Shown here piece after piece: positions 9,157-18,957 of a stretch of 64,000 nt of DNA. The notes under the pieces are model-generated. The model ran no database searches, was not told where the DNA came from, and saw only the letters and a list, made by a program, of their open reading frames with translations. The DNA is from JADJYF01 sp965278995 (GTDB lineage Bacteria > Pseudomonadota > Gammaproteobacteria > Ga0077536). The DNA lies in the NCBI GenBank assembly GCA_965278995.1, contig OZ257136.1, positions 806,001 through 870,000 on the forward strand. Reading direction: 5' to 3'. Both the position numbers and the translations under genes were made by a program. Position 1 is the first letter of the stretch, and every line of letters begins with the position of its first letter.

Positions 9157-10386
9157 TCACGGCGCGCCAGCGCTGGCCTCGACGACGCGATCGATAGCCA
9201 CCTCGACCAGGCCCGTCGCGTGCGGATTGAAAGTGCCGCTGCGTCCTTCCAGATCGCCAGCACTCGCCAGCGGTCGGCCGTCGCGTGAAATCCGCGCGAC
9301 AATTTCGACCCGATCGAAATCAGCCAGCGAGGTGCCCGGGACCATGGCCATCCGTTCGTCCAATGTCACCGTCAGCGGCAGTTCGTCGACGCGATGACGT
9401 GAAACCGCCAGCGGTACGGCGGGGCCACTGACTGCGCGGGCGAGGACGAACAATGTCTCGCCAGGGGCGGCGAGTGCGTTCAACGCGGTGGCCAGCGTAA
9501 CTTTTACCTGGACAGTGACCGCGGCAGCTGGCACCGCTGCTGCCTGTGTGCCGCCAGCGGACGCAGTGGCAGGGGGGCGGCCATCGATCATTGCCTGCAA
9601 CTCGTTCCGCAGCGGCTCATCAGGTGACATACCGGCCGTGGCCCGCTGCCAGGCCGTGACAGCGGCAGCGCGGTCACCCGCTTTGTCGCGGGCGATGCCG
9701 GACAGCACCAGCGCGCTGACGTTGTCGGGGTCAAGGGTCAGGATGTCGTCGATGATGGCAAGCGGCGCACCGGCGAGCTCGCCGCCAGCGCGCATAGCCA
9801 GTGCGTCGACCAGAATGAGCAGCGCGTCGACATCGTGCGGTGCGAGCGTGCGCAATTTCTCGGCAGCAGCGATGGCGTCATCGTAGCGACCGAGCTGCAT
9901 GTTGGCGCGGGCCAGAACTGTCCAGGCTTCGCGGTCTTCCGGTGCGGTGACAACTCGCTCGCGTACTTCATCGAGTAACAGTTCGAGCGCGTTGCGCGGC
10001 TCGCTCAAGGCCTGCCCGGGATGAGCTGCCTGAAACTCCGCCACACGCGGCGAGCCAAGCTGCAGATAAACGACCAGGGCCAGCGCAGGGACAGCCAGCA
10101 CGCAGAGCCACAGCAGGGTGCGCGCATGGCGTGGTGTCGACGGCAAGCTCGGCGTCGCTGCCGGCAATGCCGTGAGTACGGCGCGCTCGAGTTCCTCGCG
10201 CAAGGCCGGTTCAACATCAGCAGCGACTTCGCCGCTGGCGAGATCTGCCTCGAGCTCATCAAACCGACGCAGATGGTCGTTGGTTGCCGCATCGGACTCA
10301 AATCGTCGTGAGCGGCGCAGCGCGGGAACCAGAAGCGCTAACGCGCCGGTCAGCGCAAGCGCTGCAACAGCAAGCCAGAATGTCAT
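9157..10386 (-). CDS. ccmI: Cytochrome c maturation protein CcmI
   Basis: 409 residues from the ATG at 10386. An N-terminal membrane helix (MTFWLAVAALALTGALALLV) and a second one (TLLWLCVLAVPALALVVYL, around 95-115) flank a basic cytoplasmic loop, as in CcmI/CycH. A TPR-like segment follows ('AWTVLARANMQLGRYDDAI'), then a periplasmic C-terminal domain. CcmI chaperones apocytochrome c to the CcmF/CcmH haem-ligation complex. It is the last gene of the ccm operon and overlaps ccmH by 4 nt. An upstream in-frame start at 10539 lies inside ccmH and was rejected. Confidence 0.9.
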   Translation of the reverse strand: MTFWLAVAALALTGALALLVPALRRSRRFESDAATNDHLRRFDELEADLASGEVAADVEPALREELERAVLTALPAATPSLPSTPRHARTLLWLCVLAVPALALVVYLQLGSPRVAEFQAAHPGQALSEPRNALELLLDEVRERVVTAPEDREAWTVLARANMQLGRYDDAIAAAEKLRTLAPHDVDALLILVDALAMRAGGELAGAPLAIIDDILTLDPDNVSALVLSGIARDKAGDRAAAVTAWQRATAGMSPDEPLRNELQAMIDGRPPATASAGGTQAAAVPAAAVTVQVKVTLATALNALAAPGETLFVLARAVSGPAVPLAVSRHRVDELPLTVTLDERMAMVPGTSLADFDRVEIVARISRDGRPLASAGDLEGRSGTFNPHATGLVEVAIDRVVEASAGAP

Positions 10387-10856
10387 CGGGTATCCCGTTC
10401 CGTTGCTGCACGCAGCGCAGCCAGACGTTCGCGCTCGGCAGCGTCCAAGGCCACACTCGTCGCCGGTCGCCGCGCGCGGCGCAATACGATCACGGCTGCG
10501 GCGCCTGCCAGCACGAATGGCCCCAGCCAGAGCGCCCACGTGATGGCTTTCAGCGGTGGACGATAAAGGACGAAGTCGCCATACCGATCGACGAGAAAAG
10601 CGAGGATTGCGCGGTCATCCATGCCGCGGTCGAGCATCGCGTAGACTTCGTTGCGCAGGTCCTGTGCGAGTTCGGCGTGCGAATCGGCCAGTGACTGATT
10701 CTGGCAGACCAGGCAGCGCAGCTCAGCCAGTAGACCTTCGAAACGTGCCTGACGTACCGGATCGGCGAAATTCAGCGGTGTGTCCGCTGCGTCGGCGACA
10801 CTGACGGCGAAGATTGCGAGCAGGACGACCGCGGCGAGCATGGCAACGCGTTGCAT
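10383..10856 (-). CDS. ccmH: Cytochrome c maturation protein CcmH (CcmL-type)
   Basis: 157 residues. A signal/anchor sequence (AAVVLLAIFAVSVADAAD) is followed by the hallmark LRCLVCQNQS with C48 and C51. A C-terminal membrane helix (ITWALWLGPFVLAGAAAVIV) and a short basic cytoplasmic tail complete it. CcmH keeps the CXXCH cysteines of apocytochrome c reduced in the periplasm. The CcmI half is a separate gene here, unlike the E. coli CcmH fusion. It ends in a 4-nt overlap with ccmI and starts 4 nt after ccmG. Confidence 0.95.
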   Translation of the reverse strand: MQRVAMLAAVVLLAIFAVSVADAADTPLNFADPVRQARFEGLLAELRCLVCQNQSLADSHAELAQDLRNEVYAMLDRGMDDRAILAFLVDRYGDFVLYRPPLKAITWALWLGPFVLAGAAAVIVLRRARRPATSVALDAAERERLAALRAATERDTR

Positions 10857-10860
10857 GGTG

Positions 10861-11385
10861 TCAGCTACCCTGCAGCGCGCGGATCACCGGCAACAATTCG
10901 TCGTTCAGGATCTGTGCATCGAGCGGCCCGATATGTTTGTGTCTGATGATCCCGGCAGCATCGATGACGAATGTTTCGGGCACGCCATAGACGCCGAGGT
11001 CGAGACCAAGCTTGCCGTTCGGGTCGAACAGATTCAGTCGATACGGGTTGCCGCGGGCATTCAACCAGTCCTGCGCAGCCGGGCGTTCGTCCTTGTAGTT
11101 CAATCCGATCACGTCGATTAACTGCTTGCTGGCGAGTTCGAGCAGCAGCGGGTGCTCATCGCGACAGGCGACACACCACGAAGCCCACACGTTGAGCAGA
11201 TACGGTTTTCCGAGGAGGTCGCCACGACGCAGATGGCGGTCCTCATCGGCGAGCGTGGCGAGCGCGAACTCCGCTACGGGTTTGCCGATCAACGGCGACG
11301 GCACGAGTTTCGGGTCGCGGGTCAGGCCGATACCAAGCACCAGCAGCAGTGCGGCGAAAATGCCTAGCGGCAGGGCAAAACGCAT
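10861..11385 (-). CDS. ccmG: Thiol:disulfide interchange protein CcmG/DsbE
   Basis: 174 residues. An N-terminal membrane anchor (residues 3-22) is followed by a thioredoxin fold whose active site is WCVAC (C71, C74) in 'NVWASWCVACRDEHP'. The 'GVYGVPETFVID' segment is the cis-Pro region. CcmG/DsbE is a periplasm-facing reductant for CcmH and apocytochrome c. It sits between ccmF and ccmH as expected. The active site differs by one residue from the common WCPTC, which is within family variation. Confidence 0.95.
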   Translation of the reverse strand: MRFALPLGIFAALLLVLGIGLTRDPKLVPSPLIGKPVAEFALATLADEDRHLRRGDLLGKPYLLNVWASWCVACRDEHPLLLELASKQLIDVIGLNYKDERPAAQDWLNARGNPYRLNLFDPNGKLGLDLGVYGVPETFVIDAAGIIRHKHIGPLDAQILNDELLPVIRALQGS

Positions 11386-11398
11386 GGGCGCTCTGAGT

Positions 11399-13372
11399 TC
11401 ATATTGTCACTGACGCATCGCGTGACACACGCGGTTGCCGGCGTCGAGCCCGGCGGAAACGCGGATCGCAGGCTGCCATCAAGCCGCCGCCGGCCATCAG
11501 GATGGCTCCCAGCCACAACCATCGTACGTACGGTTTGATGCTGATCCGCACACTCCAGGCGCCGCCATCCAGCGGCTCGCCCAGAGCGACGTACAGATCG
11601 CGCGTCAGTCCCGGCACGATGCCGGCTTCTGTCATCGCTGTCCCGCGGACCACATACAAGCGCTTCTCGGCAACCAGTTCGGCAACCTGCCGTTCGCCGT
11701 CAGTGACGACGAAATGTGCTTCGGTGCCCTCGAAGTTGGGACCCTTGAACGGCTTCGCCGAGACGAACGCAAACTGCAGCCCGCCAACCGTAGCGCTCTC
11801 GCCAGGCGCCAGTCGCAGGTGCTGTTCCAGCGTCCCCAGGCTGACCAGGGTCACCCCGATAATCGTGACAGCAAAGCCGATATGCGCCAGGAACTGACCG
11901 ATAAACGACGCCGGCAGCGAGCCGAGCGCTGTCAACATCGAGTTGCGTTCGCGGACGCGCTGTACGACGCCGCCGACCGACGACACGATGATCCACAGCG
12001 CGAGTCCAAGACCGAGCAGCGCGCGCGGTGTGCGCAGTTCGCTACGCATGAGCAGAGCGCCGGCAAGTATGACGACAACCGCGAGAGCCGGACCGCGCAG
12101 GCGTAAGAACAGGCGGCCAAGCCGGTCCTGTTTCCAGCGGGAATGCTGACCCAGACCGATCAACAATGCGAGCGGCGTCATCAGGGGGATGAATACGGCG
12201 TTGAAATAGGGCGGGCCAACTGAAATCTTGCCGAGGTTCAGCGCGTCCAGCACCAGCGGATACAGCGTGCCGAGCAACACGGTCGCACAGGCGACCGACA
12301 ACAGAACGCTGTTAGCAAGCAGGAAAGTTTCACGCGACGTCGTCTGGTAGCTGGCACCGGCCAGCGTTGCGGGCCCACGCCAGGCATACAGTACCAGCGC
12401 GCCGCCGACGATCACGCCGAGAAAAATCAGAATGAATACACCACGTGCCGGATCGGTGGCGAACGCATGGACCGAGGTCAGGACCCCTGAACGGACGAGA
12501 AAAGTACCGAGCAGGCTGAGTGCAAAAGTGCCGATGGCCAGCAACACGGTCCAGTTCTTGAAAACGTCGCGTTTTTCGCTCGCCGCCAGCGAATGGATCA
12601 GGGCCGTACCCAGCAACCAGGGCATGAACGATGCATTCTCGACCGGATCCCAGAACCACCAGCCGCCCCAGCCGAGTTCGTAATAAGCCCACCAGCTGCC
12701 CAGTGCAATGCCTACGGTCAGGAACATCCAGGCGAGCAGTGTCCACGGTCGGACCCAGCGCGCCCAGGCGCTGTCCAGATGGCCGCCGATGAGCCCCGCA
12801 ACAGCGAAACTGAACGCAACCGAGAAGCCGACATAGCCGGTGTACAGCACCGGTGGATGAATGACGAGGCCGGGATCCTGCAGCAGCGGATTGAGGTCGG
12901 CGCCGTCCGCTGGCGGCGGAATGACGCGCAGGAACGGATTGGACGTGAACAGCATGAACAGCAGAAATCCGATGCTGACGATGCCCATGACAGCGAGTAC
13001 GCGGGCGATGAATGCCGGTGGCAGTGTGCGGCCGGTCAGACTGACTGCGCACGACCAGCCGGCGAGCAGCAATACCCATAGCAACAGCGAACCTTCATGC
13101 GCGCCCCACACGGCTGAGACCCGATAGGCGAGCGGCAACTGCGAATTAGAATTGGCGGCGACATATCCGACAGAAAAATCGTTGGTGACGAACGCATGAG
13201 CCAGCGCAGCGAACGCGAGTGCGACGAACAGGAACTGGACGCGTGCGGCGGGCCGTGCCAGCGCCACCCAGCTGTCGATGCCACGCGCTGCACCAATCAG
13301 CGGAACGCCGGCCTGAACGAATGCGACGGCGAGCGCCATGGTGAGCGCGAAGTGACCCAATTCAATAATCAT
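11399..13372 (-). CDS. ccmF: Haem lyase subunit CcmF
   Basis: 657 residues with about 14-15 hydrophobic helices. The tryptophan-rich haem-handling motif WGGWWFWDPVEN lies at 235-246, with conserved histidines nearby (H92 in WGAHEGSLLLW, H172 in VIHPPVLYTGY). CcmF ligates haem delivered by CcmE to the CXXCH motif of apocytochromes in the periplasm. Length and position between ccmE and ccmG are standard. The start ATG at 13372 lies 9 nt after the ccmE stop. Confidence 0.97.
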   Translation of the reverse strand: MIIELGHFALTMALAVAFVQAGVPLIGAARGIDSWVALARPAARVQFLFVALAFAALAHAFVTNDFSVGYVAANSNSQLPLAYRVSAVWGAHEGSLLLWVLLLAGWSCAVSLTGRTLPPAFIARVLAVMGIVSIGFLLFMLFTSNPFLRVIPPPADGADLNPLLQDPGLVIHPPVLYTGYVGFSVAFSFAVAGLIGGHLDSAWARWVRPWTLLAWMFLTVGIALGSWWAYYELGWGGWWFWDPVENASFMPWLLGTALIHSLAASEKRDVFKNWTVLLAIGTFALSLLGTFLVRSGVLTSVHAFATDPARGVFILIFLGVIVGGALVLYAWRGPATLAGASYQTTSRETFLLANSVLLSVACATVLLGTLYPLVLDALNLGKISVGPPYFNAVFIPLMTPLALLIGLGQHSRWKQDRLGRLFLRLRGPALAVVVILAGALLMRSELRTPRALLGLGLALWIIVSSVGGVVQRVRERNSMLTALGSLPASFIGQFLAHIGFAVTIIGVTLVSLGTLEQHLRLAPGESATVGGLQFAFVSAKPFKGPNFEGTEAHFVVTDGERQVAELVAEKRLYVVRGTAMTEAGIVPGLTRDLYVALGEPLDGGAWSVRISIKPYVRWLWLGAILMAGGGLMAACDPRFRRARRRQPRVSRDASVTI

Positions 13373-13381
13373 GGTCGATAA

Positions 13382-13837
13382 TCATTGCGCGATCTGTTTG
13401 GCAGCGGCAGCTGCGTCGAGCGCCGAGGCGACTTCCGGCGGCATATAGTTTTCGTCGTGTTTGGCCAGCACTTCGGCGGCGACGAACACGCCGTCCTTGT
13501 CGAGTTTACCGTTGGCGACGATGCCCTGACCTTCGCGAAACAGATCCGGCAGGATGCCCTCGTAACGAACCACTCGTTCGTGCGCGAAGTCGGTCAGAGT
13601 AAAACGCACTTCGAGCGTTTCCGGATCGCGCAGAACGCTGTGCTCGACGACCATTCCCCCGATACGAAACGAGCGGCTGTCCGGTGCTTTGCCGGCGGCA
13701 ACGTCGCTCGGGCTGTAGAAATACATAAGGTTCTTTTGAAACGCGGTCAGGATCAGCGCCGCCGCGATCGCCAGTCCGACGATACCTGCGACGATGACCG
13801 CGATACGCTTACGTCGTGGCGTCATACTGACCGGCAT
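13382..13837 (-). CDS. ccmE: Haem chaperone CcmE
   Basis: 151 residues. It has a short basic N terminus, one membrane helix (IAVIVAGIVGLAIAAALIL) and an OB-fold periplasmic domain. The covalent haem-binding site is H127 in LAKHDENYMPP, with Y131 at the usual HxxxY spacing. CcmE accepts haem from CcmC and hands it to CcmF. The N terminus overlaps ccmD by 29 nt; an internal ATG at 13825 (MTPRRKRIAV) is an equally good start and reduces the overlap to 17 nt. Confidence 0.95.
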   Translation of the reverse strand: MPVSMTPRRKRIAVIVAGIVGLAIAAALILTAFQKNLMYFYSPSDVAAGKAPDSRSFRIGGMVVEHSVLRDPETLEVRFTLTDFAHERVVRYEGILPDLFREGQGIVANGKLDKDGVFVAAEVLAKHDENYMPPEVASALDAAAAAKQIAQ

Positions 13838-14000
13838 TGGCTGAATTTCGATGATGGCGGGTAAGTTGAGCGAGTTCGTGGGTTTCCGAAAGCCGCGCGC
13901 GCGCAGCGTTCAGCGCGAGCACGACAGCAGTGATCGCGTACGCGCTCCAAACGTAGGCCGCATAGCCACCCATGTGCAGAAATTGACTCAACGCGGTCAT
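13809..14000 (-). CDS. ccmD: CcmD, small haem-exporter subunit
   Basis: 63 residues with one membrane helix: 'FLHMGGYAAYVWSAYAITAV'. The HMGGYAxYVW pattern is the CcmD hallmark, followed by a charged cytoplasmic tail. CcmD stabilises the CcmC-CcmE complex and its release by CcmAB. It starts 3 nt after ccmC and overlaps ccmE. The C-terminal tail is somewhat longer than needed and lies mostly within the overlap. Confidence 0.92.
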   Translation of the reverse strand: MTALSQFLHMGGYAAYVWSAYAITAVVLALNAARARLSETHELAQLTRHHRNSANAGQYDATT

Positions 14001-14003
14001 CGT

Positions 14004-14744
14004 CTATCTGGCACCCGCGCCGGTAAGTTCGCGGACCCAACTGCTGTTGCGGTCATAGCGCAGGATTTCGCTGCGAACGCGTTGCAGGAGAACCGTCGCA
14101 AAATACGTCATGAATGCACTGATCATGAGCAGCAGTGGGATGAGCATGTTGATATGGATCGATGGCGCGTCCATTTTCGATACAGTCGGACCTTGATGCA
14201 GCGTGCTCCACCATTCCACCGAGTAATGAATGATCGGAATGTTGACCACGCCAATGAGACTCAGGATGGCGCCGGCGCGGGCGGCGACCCGACGATCTTC
14301 GATGGCCGATTGCAGCGCGATGATGCCGAGATAGAGAAACAGCAAGACCAGTTCCGACGTCAGCCGGGCGTCCCATACCCACCACGCGCCCCACATCGGT
14401 TTACCCCAGATAGCACCGGTGACAAGCGCTAGAAACGTAAACGAGGCGCCGAGCGGTGCGCTGGCGCGCGCGACGATTTCGGCCAGCTTCAGTTTCCAGA
14501 TCAGAGCGACTGCGCCGGCGGCGGCCATCACCATGTAGACGAACAATGACATCCACGCGCTCGGGACATGGACATACATGATGCGGAAGCTGTCGCCTTG
14601 CTGGTAATCGGCCGGTGCGAACCACAGCCCGCCAACCAGACCGGCCGCGAACAACGCGCCAGTGAGCGCAGCCAGCCACGGTGTGAGCGACCGGCTCAGT
14701 CGATAGAAGTGCATCAGTGACGCGTATTTATGCAGAACATCCAC
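14004..14744 (-). CDS. ccmC: Haem transporter subunit CcmC
   Basis: 246 residues with six membrane helices. The tryptophan-rich motif WGAWWVWD is at 118-125, and a conserved histidine in 'YVHVPSAWMS' is at 59. CcmC presents haem to CcmE at the periplasmic face. It is followed within 4 nt by ccmD and preceded by ccmB with a 54-nt gap, the largest spacer in the operon. Confidence 0.96.
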   Translation of the reverse strand: MDVLHKYASLMHFYRLSRSLTPWLAALTGALFAAGLVGGLWFAPADYQQGDSFRIMYVHVPSAWMSLFVYMVMAAAGAVALIWKLKLAEIVARASAPLGASFTFLALVTGAIWGKPMWGAWWVWDARLTSELVLLFLYLGIIALQSAIEDRRVAARAGAILSLIGVVNIPIIHYSVEWWSTLHQGPTVSKMDAPSIHINMLIPLLLMISAFMTYFATVLLQRVRSEILRYDRNSSWVRELTGAGAR

Positions 14745-14798
14745 AGTGACGATCCCCCAAGTCGGACAGGCTGCGAGCCCGCCAGACTGCCAGCCGGT

Positions 14799-15473
14799 TC
14801 AACTCATGCGGATCCGCACAGCGGCGGCCGTTGCCCACGGCGTTAACGTCACGGCGAGGACCAGCAGACCGGCGAGGAAATACATTTCGGCATCGACGGC
14901 GAGTCCGAGTGCGGCGTTCGCCGTCGCCGCTGCGCCGAAGATGAGCAGCGGAATGTACAACGGCAGGATCAACATTGCCAGAAGCATGCCGCCGCCGCGC
15001 AGGCCGGCAGTCAATGCACTGATTGCCGTGCCGAGCAGGCTCATCGTCAGGCTACCCAGACTCAAGCTGGCCACCAGCGCGAACAGCGACGCGCGGTCCA
15101 GATCCAGTGCCATACCGAGAGGGACGCTCAGCAGCAGCACCGGCAGGCCGGTCAACAGCCAGTGCGCGAGGGCTTTGCCGAGGCCGAGCAAGGCAAGCGG
15201 TGCGCCACCCGCAACCAGCGCTTCGAGACTGCCATCATGGAAATCGGCGCGAAACAACGCTTCGAGCGACAGGCTGGCGGCGAGCAGCGCCGCTACCCAC
15301 AGAATTCCGCCGGCGATGCGGGCCAGAATCTCGCTGTCGGGGCCGACTGCGAACGGAAACAGCAGCACCGCGAGGCAGAAGAACAGCAGCGGGTAGACCG
15401 CCTCGGCCTGACTGCGCGCGGCGCGGCGGCATTCACGGACGATCACGGCGGCAAGTTGGCGAGCCGTGTTCAA
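14799..15473 (-). CDS. ccmB: ABC haem-exporter permease CcmB (TTG start)
   Basis: 224 residues if read from the TTG at 15473, which overlaps the ccmA stop as TTGA. This fits the ~220-residue family length, and no ATG is available at the right place. A longer reading to 15647 would add 58 residues antisense-like to ccmA and is rejected. The protein reads 'ARQLAAVIVRECRRAARSQA', then helices including LLFFCLAVLLFPFAVGPD and 'HDGSLEALVAGGAPLAL', all typical of CcmB. With CcmA it forms the ABC complex that releases holo-CcmE. A GTG 11 codons further in is the alternative start. Confidence 0.92.
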   Translation of the reverse strand: MNTARQLAAVIVRECRRAARSQAEAVYPLLFFCLAVLLFPFAVGPDSEILARIAGGILWVAALLAASLSLEALFRADFHDGSLEALVAGGAPLALLGLGKALAHWLLTGLPVLLLSVPLGMALDLDRASLFALVASLSLGSLTMSLLGTAISALTAGLRGGGMLLAMLILPLYIPLLIFGAAATANAALGLAVDAEMYFLAGLLVLAVTLTPWATAAAVRIRMS

Positions 15474-16078
15474 GCAGCAGGTTCCAGCGCAACGACTTCG
15501 ACCGGTAGTTTCGACTCGAACGATTGATGGGTCGCAATCAGGATCACGCCGCCCGCCGCCGCATGTCGGGAAATCAGCGTCTCGAGCAGCACCCGCGCCT
15601 GTCGATCGAGCGCCGTGAATGGTTCGTCGAGCATCCACAGCGTGCATTCGAACAACGCCAGTCGGGCCAGGCTGAGCCGTTGTCGCTGACCGGCCGACAG
15701 CGACCGCACCGGCTTGTCGGCGAAACTCGTCGCTTCCAGTTGTCTGAGCGCTGCGTCGATTTCGCCGTCCCGCGCCAGCATTACATTCAGAAAGTGCAGG
15801 TTCTCTCGCCCGCTCAATTCACCATTCAGCCCGGTCTGGTGACCGACGTAATTCATTTCGCTGCGGAAAGTCTCGCTGCTGGCAATGTCGACGCCGCGCC
15901 AGCGCACCGTGCCGCTGTCCGGCGTCACGAGTCCGGCCAGCGTGCGCAACAAGGTGGTTTTGCCGCTGCCGTTACGTCCGCTTAGCTGCGTGATGGTTCC
16001 TGGGCCTGCGGATAGAGACAACGCGCCGAACAGTAGTCGTTCGCCGCGTTCGACGCCGAGGTCGCGTGCTTCCAGCAT
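15470..16078 (-). CDS. ccmA: Cytochrome c biogenesis ABC ATPase CcmA
   Basis: 202 residues. The Walker A motif GRNGSGKTT is at 34-42, the signature SLSAGQRQRLSLARL in the middle, and Walker B LWMLDEPFTALD follows. It is the ATPase for CcmB. It is the first gene of the minus-strand ccm operon (ccmABCDEFGHI, 16078 to 9157). The short spacer to the next upstream gene (16115-16510) suggests the two may be cotranscribed. Confidence 0.95.
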   Translation of the reverse strand: MLEARDLGVERGERLLFGALSLSAGPGTITQLSGRNGSGKTTLLRTLAGLVTPDSGTVRWRGVDIASSETFRSEMNYVGHQTGLNGELSGRENLHFLNVMLARDGEIDAALRQLEATSFADKPVRSLSAGQRQRLSLARLALFECTLWMLDEPFTALDRQARVLLETLISRHAAAGGVILIATHQSFESKLPVEVVALEPAA

Positions 16079-16114
16079 GAGGTATCGGAGGCGGTGGCGC
16101 GCGCCGCGCCAGGC

Positions 16115-16510
16115 TCAATCGATGATGAACTTGCCGCCGCGGCCAGGAATACCGCCGGTCGGCCCCTGGCCGGGAACGACGATGCGCGAGGATTCTTCGC
16201 GCGCCATTTCGCGGGCACGTTCGTTCAAGCGTTCGATGGCGCCACGGATGCCGTCCGGGAATAACGTGCAGGCTTCGCTGAGGGTCTCGGCTTCGAGCGG
16301 GAACTGTACCGGTATCGGGCCCATCTGCGTCATCAGGGTGGTGTCACCGATGAAGCGCCGCGAGCGCGTCGGGTCGACGTTGCCGTCCGGCGTTATCGGC
16401 ACCAGTTGGCGAATCGTGGCCGCTCGCAGGTCGGTGATCGATTCTTCGCGATACAGATTGGCGGTATCTACAGTGAGCGAATCCACGCCCGGGGCGCCAG
16501 CGTCGGCCAT
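16115..16510 (-). CDS. Conserved small cytoplasmic protein, unknown function
   Basis: 131 residues with no signal peptide or membrane helix. Visible segments are 'NLYREESITDLRAATIRQLV', a 'GDTTLMTQMGPIPVQFPLEA' strand-rich middle, and a helical 'LNERAREMAREESSRIVVPG' region ending in a glycine/proline-rich tail. It resembles small 'cytoplasmic protein' families seen in other Gammaproteobacteria, but I cannot name it. It ends 36 nt before ccmA on the same strand. Codon use looks normal and the start is well placed, so it is probably a real gene. Confidence 0.7.
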   Translation of the reverse strand: MADAGAPGVDSLTVDTANLYREESITDLRAATIRQLVPITPDGNVDPTRSRRFIGDTTLMTQMGPIPVQFPLEAETLSEACTLFPDGIRGAIERLNERAREMAREESSRIVVPGQGPTGGIPGRGGKFIID

Positions 16511-16559
16511 AGTAAAATTCCTGACTTGCCAGTGGCCGGCATGGTAGCAGAATCAGTTT

Positions 16560-16656
16560 CGTAATATTTCAAGAGTTTGTTAAAGCTCGCATTTTTTGCA
16601 CCGATATAGCGACATACCATGTACAATACGTCGATTAAAGAGCGCATAAATCAGTA
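16560..16656 (+). promoter_or_regulatory. AT-rich spacer, probable promoter of polysaccharide locus
   Basis: This spacer is the only clearly AT-rich stretch before the 17-kb plus-strand locus, and is shared with the divergent 131-residue gene. A TACAAT hexamer at 16622-16627 is a good -10 candidate, about 30 nt before the ATG. No convincing -35 lies at 17 nt, so an activator or alternative sigma factor is possible. No ops/JUMPstart-type GGCGGTAG is present here. Confidence 0.35.
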
Positions 16657-17663
16657 ATGAAAATTCTCGTTACGGGCGCGGCTGGTTTCATTGGTGCCCG
16701 CCTGTCTGAACAACTGCTCGAGCGCGGCGACGAGGTGGTCGGCGTCGACAATCTGAACGACTACTACGACCCGACGCTCAAGCACGCGCGGCTGGCCCGC
16801 TATGACCATCATGCCGGCTTCAGTTTCCGCAAGCTCGACATCGAGAACCGCAGCGCGATGGCCGCGCTGTTTGCCGAAATCCGCCCGCAGCGAGTCGTGC
16901 ACCTGGCAGCTCAGGCCGGCGTGCGTTATTCGCTGGAAAATCCGCATGCCTACATCGACGCCAATATCGTCGGCACGATGAATGTGCTGGAAGGGTGCCG
17001 GCACCAGCAGGTCGAACATCTCGTTTATGCCTCGTCGAGTTCCGTTTACGGCGCAAATACGCGGATGCCGTTTTCGGTACACGACAACGTCGACCATCCG
17101 GTCTCGCTCTACGCCGCAACAAAAAAAGCCAATGAATTGATGGCGCATACCTACAGCCATCTCTATGGCCTGCCGGTCACCGGGCTGCGATTCTTCACCG
17201 TCTACGGACCGTGGGGGAGGCCGGACATGTCGTTGTTCATGTTCACCCGCAAGATCCTGAACGATGAGCCGATAGACGTGTTCAATTTCGGCCGGCATCG
17301 CCGCGATTTCACTTATATCGACGACATCGTCGGCGGCGTCGTGCGTTGTCTGGACACCGTGGCGACGGCGAACCCGCAATGGAACAGCGACAATCCCGAT
17401 CCGGCCACCGCCAAAGCGCCACATCGGATCTACAACATCGGTAATAATTCGCCGGTCGAACTGCTGGATTTCATCGCCACCCTGGAACGTTGTCTGGGGC
17501 GGGTCGCGAAGAAGAACCTGTTGCCACTGCAGCCCGGCGACGTGCCGGATACCTATGCTGATGTGACCGCCCTGGTCGAAGACGTCGGCTATCGGCCCGC
17601 GACTCCAATCAAAGAAGGCATCGAGAAGTTCGTGTCCTGGTACAAGGAGTATTACAAGATCTC

Positions 17664-17667
<4 letters not shown>
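16657..17667 (+). CDS. UDP-glucuronate 4-epimerase (extended SDR)
   Basis: 336 residues. The Rossmann motif GAAGFIG is at 7-13, and the SDR catalytic pair is Y152 and K156 in LYAATKKANE. 'VDNLNDYYDPTLKHARL', 'LAAQAGVRYSLENPHAYID' and 'FFTVYGPWGRPDMSLFMFT' are characteristic of the UDP-GlcA 4-epimerase (CapI/LpsL) subgroup. It converts UDP-glucuronate to UDP-galacturonate in the cytoplasm. It is the first gene of the polysaccharide locus and overlaps the next gene by 4 nt (ATGA). Confidence 0.9.
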
Positions 17668-18953
<1,286 letters not shown>

Positions 18954-18957
18954 CGGC